Shown here piece by piece: positions 60,471 to 64,000 of a stretch of DNA of 64,000 nt (its first letter is position 1; the number at the start of each line of letters is the position of its first letter). Source of the stretch: Methylobacterium sp. Leaf123. Lineage in GTDB: Bacteria; Pseudomonadota; Alphaproteobacteria; Rhizobiales; Beijerinckiaceae. The notes below the pieces were generated by a model. The model did not search any database and was not told where the DNA came from. It was given only the letters and a program-made list of their open reading frames with translations. The translations under genes and the position numbers were made by a program. The stretch is from assembly GCF_001423405.1 (NCBI RefSeq), contig NZ_LMNS01000039.1:1-64000 (forward strand), given 5' to 3'.

Positions 60471-60874
60471 GATGAGGTCTCCCCTCGGGCCGCCTTGAGC
60501 GGCGGGATGCGGGCGACGACGCCCTTGCGAAACGCCTCCGGCCGCTCGCGCCAGGGCACGACGCCGTCGGGGGTTTCGAGGTAGCGACGCAGACCCGCCA
60601 GGATGGTGCGGGCGGCGGTGTCGGGGTCTTCGAGCGCGTCGAAGTCGCCGTAGACGTAGGTCCAGCGGGCGGGCGAGATGACCGCGACGGTGCAGGGCCG
60701 CTTGCAGACCGAGAGGCACTCGGCGCCCTCGATCGTCAGGCCCGGCACGGGCGCGCGCCCGGCTTCCGCCCGCAGCGCGGCCAGGAGCTTGGCCCCGGCG
60801 CGCGGCTCGGAGACATCGCCCGCCGCGCGGCAGGTGGTGCAGACCGACAGGGTCGCGGTGTCGGGATCAGGCAT
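60467..60874 (-). CDS. DUF1636 family metal-binding protein
   Basis: A 135-residue protein with four conserved cysteines in a thioredoxin-like ferredoxin arrangement: SVCTTCRAAG near the start and GAECLSVCKRPCTVAVIS in the middle. Such DUF1636 proteins are commonly encoded beside cobW in cobalamin operons and may be iron-sulfur or cobalt-binding. The start at 60874 overlaps the end of cbtA by 8 bp; the frame upstream of it lies within cbtA. Confidence 0.87.
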   Translation of the reverse strand: MPDPDTATLSVCTTCRAAGDVSEPRAGAKLLAALRAEAGRAPVPGLTIEGAECLSVCKRPCTVAVISPARWTYVYGDFDALEDPDTAARTILAGLRRYLETPDGVVPWRERPEAFRKGVVARIPPLKAARGETSS

Positions 60875-61631
60875 TCGCACGGGCACCCGCCTCGCGGCCG
60901 AACAGGCCCCAGGCCCAGCCATAGGCGAGCCCGATCACCGCCCAGAACACGAAGCCGATGGCGAGCGAGCGCGCGGCGAACTGCGCGGCCGTGGCCGGCG
61001 GCACCTGCGAGGAGACCGTGTCGATCGATTGCGGCGCGCCCGCGAGATGCGGCGCGACGATGAGGACGAGGCCACCGAGGATCGTCAGCGGCACCCGCCG
61101 CACGGCGATCAGGTAGAGGCCGAGCCCGGTCGCCACCACCGTCATCAGCCACCACGACTGGCGCAACACGAGCGGCGCGGCGCCCATGCCGGGCAGTTCC
61201 GGCGGCAGGCCGATGGCGGGGGCGAGCGCCACCGCGAGGAAGCCGGCGATGCCGACGACGAGTCCGCCCTGCGGGGTCGGCTCGCGGCGCAGCGCCAGCA
61301 TCACCGCCGCGAGCAGCAGTGCGTAGCCGACGCCGCCGACCAGCGTCGCGAGCCCGGTGAAGGCCATGCGCTGCAAGCCCGGCGCGGGCTGCCATTCGTC
61401 CTTGCCGTGATCGTGTCCGCCCTCGCCATGCGCATGGGCGTGGGCCGGGACGATCAGGGCGGCGAAGGAGGCGTCATTGAGGGAAGGCGCGAGGGCGGCA
61501 TGCGCGCCCTCGCCCTCATAGGTCTCCGCCTGAAGGATCAGCGGGGAGGTCAGCGCGAGCTGCAGGCCCGTCGCGACGACGGACGCGAGGAAGCCGGCGA
61601 CAAGCGCCGCCGACAGCAACCGGATGATCAT
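60867..61631 (-). CDS. cbtA: Cobalt transporter subunit CbtA
   Basis: A 254-residue membrane protein with about six helices. It starts IIRLLSAALVAGFLASVVAT; a histidine-rich loop (HAHAHGEGGHDHGKDEW, about 63-80) probably collects cobalt; YEGEGAHAAL and GFVFWAVIGLAYGWAWGLFG are CbtA features. It pairs with CbtB, 29 bp upstream. Because both follow the B12 riboswitch, cobalt uptake should shut off when adenosylcobalamin is plentiful. Confidence 0.93.
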   Translation of the reverse strand: MIIRLLSAALVAGFLASVVATGLQLALTSPLILQAETYEGEGAHAALAPSLNDASFAALIVPAHAHAHGEGGHDHGKDEWQPAPGLQRMAFTGLATLVGGVGYALLLAAVMLALRREPTPQGGLVVGIAGFLAVALAPAIGLPPELPGMGAAPLVLRQSWWLMTVVATGLGLYLIAVRRVPLTILGGLVLIVAPHLAGAPQSIDTVSSQVPPATAAQFAARSLAIGFVFWAVIGLAYGWAWGLFGREAGARANA

Positions 61632-61660
61632 GGAACGGTTTGAAGCCGCTGGAACGCGGA

Positions 61661-61843
61661 TCAGTGGCAGGGGAAGTTCTGCGCGTGGCGGAAATCATGC
61701 GCCGCGTTGTGCAGGACGCTCGCCGGAGCGAAGCCCGCCACGAAGACGAGACCGAGGCCGAGGAAGGCGGCGACGAGGAGCGCACGGGCGCCTTCGGCCG
61801 AACGGGTGGTGGTGGCCTGGGTCTGAAGGGTCGCAGTCGTCAT
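61661..61843 (-). CDS. cbtB: Cobalt transporter subunit CbtB
   Basis: A 60-residue protein with one membrane helix (about 20-42) and the typical end VLHNAAHDFRHAQNFPCH, in which histidines and the terminal Cys-His can bind cobalt. It is the first gene after the cobalamin riboswitch, starting about 50 bp beyond the B12 box. An open frame reaching back to 62050 runs through the riboswitch and is rejected. Confidence 0.92.
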   Translation of the reverse strand: MTTATLQTQATTTRSAEGARALLVAAFLGLGLVFVAGFAPASVLHNAAHDFRHAQNFPCH

Positions 61844-61894
61844 CGGGTCACGGGCTCCGGCCGCCCCACCGGCGGCGTTCGAGAACAAAACTTC

Positions 61895-62055
61895 GCCGGA
61901 CGGCAGGTCTCCTGGCTCGCGGCTGGTATCGTGCCTGCCGCCTTCCCGGATCACCCGGTGGCTCATGGCAGGAACTCGCCGCTTACAGTTGCGGGGGCAG
62001 CCGCGGAATCGAGGTTTTTGGAGAAACCTCTCACCGCATTCCCTTTTCACCCCGT
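61895..62055 (-). promoter_or_regulatory. Adenosylcobalamin riboswitch
   Basis: Read on the minus strand, the leader contains GGGAATGCGGTGAGAGG, then GGCTGCCCCCGCAACTGTAA, then GAGCCACCGGGTGATCCGGG AAGGC-type core, and the B12 box GCCAGGAGACCTGCC (complement of about 61902-61917). These are the conserved parts of the cobalamin aptamer in the right order. It precedes cbtB by about 50 bp and controls the ten-gene operon down to cobJ. Ends are approximate. Confidence 0.96.
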
Positions 62056-62151
62056 TGCCGGGGCACCGTCACGAGCCGCTTGTAACGCGGAGCGGCGAGC
62101 CTTGCAAAGCGCCATTGCGTGAACGGAGGCACCCGGTGCAAACGAACCGGC

Positions 62152-62685
62152 ATGACGGAGGCTGCACCCGACCGGATGACCCTGGTGCTCGGCGGCGCGC
62201 GCTCGGGCAAGAGCGCCTATGCCGAGCGGCTGATCGAGGCCTGTCCCGCGCCTTGGCTCTACATCGCCACGGCGCAGGCCTGGGACGAGGAGATGCGGGT
62301 CCGCATCCACGAGCACCGGGCGCGGCGCTCCGGCTCGTGGCAGACTCTCGACGTGCCGATGGCGCTGCCGGAGGCGGTGGCCACGGCGACCGGGCCGGTG
62401 CTGGTCGATTGCCTGACGCTGTGGCTCACCAACCTGCTGCTGGCCGAGGCCGATCTCGACGCGGCCAGCGAGGCCCTGGCACGGGCCTGCGCCGCGGCGC
62501 CGGGTCCGCTGGTGCTGGTGGCCAGCGAAGTCGGCCTCGGCATCGTGCCGGACAATGCGCTCGCCCGCCGCTTCCGCGATGCGGCCGGACGCCTGCATCA
62601 GCGGCTGGCGCGCGAGGCCGACCGGGTCGTGCTCACCGTTGCCGGGCTGCCGCTGACGGTCAAACCCTCACGCGAGAATCCTTGA
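62152..62685 (+). CDS. cobP: Bifunctional adenosylcobinamide kinase/guanylyltransferase
   Basis: A 177-residue enzyme that phosphorylates adenosylcobinamide and transfers GMP to it in nucleotide-loop assembly. The P-loop is LGGARSGKS (13-21), with YIATAQAWDEEMRVRIHEHR (the GMP-accepting histidine region), LVDCLTLWLTNLL and ASEVGLGIVPDN all in place. ATG 62152 lacks a clear ribosome-binding site; ATG 62176 is possible. It is divergent from the riboswitch-controlled operon and coupled to cobO (TGATG). Confidence 0.93.
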   Translation: MTEAAPDRMTLVLGGARSGKSAYAERLIEACPAPWLYIATAQAWDEEMRVRIHEHRARRSGSWQTLDVPMALPEAVATATGPVLVDCLTLWLTNLLLAEADLDAASEALARACAAAPGPLVLVASEVGLGIVPDNALARRFRDAAGRLHQRLAREADRVVLTVAGLPLTVKPSRENP

Positions 62686-63287
62686 TGACCGAAGACGATA
62701 CGCGCCACCGCGATAAGATGGCCAAGCGCAAGGCGGTGCAGGACGCCGAGGTCGCCTCGAAGACGATCGAGAAGGGCCTGCTCATCGTCCATACCGGCCC
62801 CGGCAAGGGCAAGACCACGGCCGCGCTCGGCCTCGTGCTGCGGATGCTCGGGCGCGGGCACCGGGTCGGCGTGGTGCAGTTCATCAAGGGCGCCTGGGAC
62901 ACCGGCGAGGCCCGCGCGCTCAAAAGCTTCGGCGACCAGATCGTGTGGCAGGCGCTCGGCGAGGGCTTCACCTGGGAGACGCAGGACAAGGCCCGCGACA
63001 TCGCCGCCTGCGGCAACGCCTGGGACACGGCCAAGACGCTGATGGCGGATGCCAGCATCCGCCTGCTCGTCCTCGACGAGCTGAACATCGCCCTGCGCTA
63101 CGACTACCTCGACCTTGAGGCCGTGCTCGCCGACCTCGCCGCACGGCGCCCCGACCTCCACGTCGTCGTCACCGGCCGCAACGCCAAGCCGGCGCTGATC
63201 GAGGCCGCCGACCTCGTCACCGAGATGGGCAGCGTGAAGCACCATTTTTCCGCGGGGGTGAAGGCGCAGGAGGGGATCGAGTTCTGA
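62685..63287 (+). CDS. cobO: Cob(I)yrinic acid a,c-diamide adenosyltransferase
   Basis: A 200-residue CobA/CobO-type ATP:corrinoid adenosyltransferase. The P-loop HTGPGKGKTT lies at 36-45, followed by MLGRGHRVGVVQFIKGAWDT, LVLDELNIALRYDYLD and VVTGRNAKPALIEAADLVTE. It adds the upper adenosyl ligand. Its ATG overlaps the cobP stop. Neither gene lies downstream of the riboswitch, so the pair may be expressed constitutively or controlled separately. Confidence 0.95.
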   Translation: MTEDDTRHRDKMAKRKAVQDAEVASKTIEKGLLIVHTGPGKGKTTAALGLVLRMLGRGHRVGVVQFIKGAWDTGEARALKSFGDQIVWQALGEGFTWETQDKARDIAACGNAWDTAKTLMADASIRLLVLDELNIALRYDYLDLEAVLADLAARRPDLHVVVTGRNAKPALIEAADLVTEMGSVKHHFSAGVKAQEGIEF

Positions 63288-63333
63288 CGCCCTGCCCAAG
63301 GGCCAGGGACCGGGACGCCGCTTCCGGTCGCCG

Positions 63334-63358
63334 GCGCCCTCCCTCGGACTGAGGGCGT
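63334..63358 (+). terminator. Hairpin downstream of cobO
   Basis: GCGCCCTC (63334-63341) pairs with GAGGGCGT (63351-63358) over eight positions (one G-T pair) around a 9-base loop, 46 bp after the cobO stop. There is no T-run behind it, so it is either an atypical terminator or an mRNA-stabilising hairpin. Confidence 0.4.
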
Positions 63359-63390
63359 CCGAAGTTCGGGCACGACGCGCGTCGATGTCC

Positions 63391-63420
63391 GCCAAGTCCG
63401 ATATGGCCAAGTCCGATATG
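63391..63420. repeat. 15-bp tandem duplication
   Basis: GCCAAGTCCGATATG occurs twice head to tail (63391-63405 and 63406-63420), identical in all 15 bases. It lies in noncoding sequence. It may be a recent slippage product or paired binding sites. Confidence 0.8.
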
Positions 63421-63852
63421 GGCCCGCGTCACGAAATGCCGGATCCCTGACCGTTTCGGCACCGGGCTCGAGGGTGCAGCGGACGTATCCTGAGAAACAC
63501 GCCCATCGGCACGATCGATGCAGACGCGGCGATATTGAATTATATCAGCACAAGATCGACCCTAAGCCTGGAAAATCAGCACTCATCTGCCGTGAACCGC
63601 CAAGGCATCGCGCGAGAGTCCTACAAGACAGGCCAAGTGTCAGGCCTATCCCCTTATAACAATTGATCGCCTGACTTGCGCCGCGCATGGAGCCCCGGTC
63701 GTCGCTCGGCCGGGCTCGTCCCGCCGTGAGCGATGGATCCTTGATCGCGTGCGCCTCGCTGGAGGATCGCGTGCGGGCCGCGGCCGGACGGGGCCGTGAT
63801 CGCCTGTCCTCCCCAGCATGTCGATCTCAAGAGCAAGAAAGGGCACGGCTCC

Positions 63853-64000
63853 ATGGAGCGCAGGGACATCCTCAAGACCGGACTGCTCACGTCGATCGGC
63901 TTGGCGGCCGGTGCGGCCATCCCGAAGGTGGCGGCTGCGGAGACCGGCAAAGCCGGGGTGCAGCTCGCCGGGACTCCTGCGACGGACGGCGGCGAGTGCT
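63853..64000 (+). CDS. N-terminus of a Tat-exported protein (cut by the window edge)
   Basis: Forty-nine codons are visible. MERRDILKTGLLTSIGLAAG is a twin-arginine signal (RRxxLK type), followed by AAIPKVAAAE, a likely cleavage area, and the start of a mature protein rich in Gly/Thr. AAGGG lies 11 bases before the ATG. Tat signals often belong to cofactor-containing periplasmic enzymes, but the rest of the gene is needed to say more. Confidence 0.6.
   Translation, partial: MERRDILKTGLLTSIGLAAGAAIPKVAAAETGKAGVQLAGTPATDGGEC

Larger units (their letters stand above)
63288..63852. other. Intergenic region without supported gene
   Basis: This 565-bp stretch holds a hairpin (63334-63358), a 15-bp tandem duplication (63391-63420) and an AT-rich patch (63530-63560, GATATTGAATTATATCAG) that may contain a promoter. 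A short open frame at 63474-63659 has no ribosome-binding site and unremarkable composition, so it is not called. Confidence 0.5.

Noticed and set aside
63474-63659. A 61-codon plus-strand frame after cobO
   Set aside because: No ribosome-binding site and no recognisable feature.
1-64000. tRNA, rRNA, CRISPR array or transposase
   Set aside because: I looked for conserved tRNA arms, rRNA stretches, regularly spaced repeats and transposase motifs and saw none; a covariance-model scan would be needed to exclude a tRNA fully.

Overview
The window looks like chromosome of a high-GC alphaproteobacterium of the Rhizobiales, most likely a Methylobacterium/Methylorubrum-type organism. This rests on the GC-rich third positions, the alphaproteobacterial cytochrome c maturation order ccmI-ccmE-ccmF-ccmH (cycHJKL), an RcGTA-type gene transfer agent cluster, a class GN sortase pair and an aerobic (CobG-type) cobalamin operon fed by CbtAB. 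The genus is an inference from gene content; no rRNA is present.

Layout. (1) 0.2-4.2 kb: a GntR/FCD regulator divergent from a three-gene TRAP transporter, with two palindromes between them. (2) 4.2-9 kb: small genes (an orphan NepR-like protein, tiny membrane proteins), a cysteine synthase, a protease-fold protein lacking all catalytic residues, and a YdcZ-type DMT protein. (3) 9-16.6 kb: a giant thioester alpha-2-macroglobulin followed directly by pbpC, the classic periplasmic defence/repair pair. (4) 16.7-24.1 kb: a Gdx/SugE exporter behind a guanidine-II-like hairpin, an XRE regulator, class GN sortase plus its VIT/vWA substrate, a histidine phosphatase, an unknown CxxC protein, and a NicO metal exporter with DUF1007. 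(5) 24.2-32.3 kb: ccmIEFH, then a PepSY/response regulator/kinase set (FeuPQ-like) split by a VapBC toxin-antitoxin module on the other strand.

(6) 32.5-51.3 kb, minus strand: an apparently complete gene transfer agent (GTA) head-tail cluster. In transcription order it holds a small terminase candidate, large terminase, portal, prohead protease, capsid, connector, head closure, tail terminator, tail tube, two tail chaperone-like proteins, short tape measure, distal tail protein, hub, NlpC peptidase, megatron, DUF2793 fibre, GH24 endolysin and three small (holin-like) genes. Two secreted trypsin-like proteases on the plus strand break the cluster between capsid and connector, and a near-perfect parS-like palindrome lies between terminase and portal.

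(7) 51.6-63.3 kb: an adenosylcobalamin riboswitch controls cbtB-cbtA-DUF1636-cobW-DUF4349-cobN-cobG-cobH-cobI-cobJ, a tightly overlapped minus-strand operon. The late-pathway genes cobP-cobO run divergently. The window ends in the start of a Tat-exported protein.

The most unusual features are a ~130-bp palindromic repeat present twice inside reading frames (pbpC and cobN), the protease pair inside the GTA cluster, the parS-like site in the GTA cluster, and the TA module splitting a two-component system. All calls are from reading the sequence; no database search was run.
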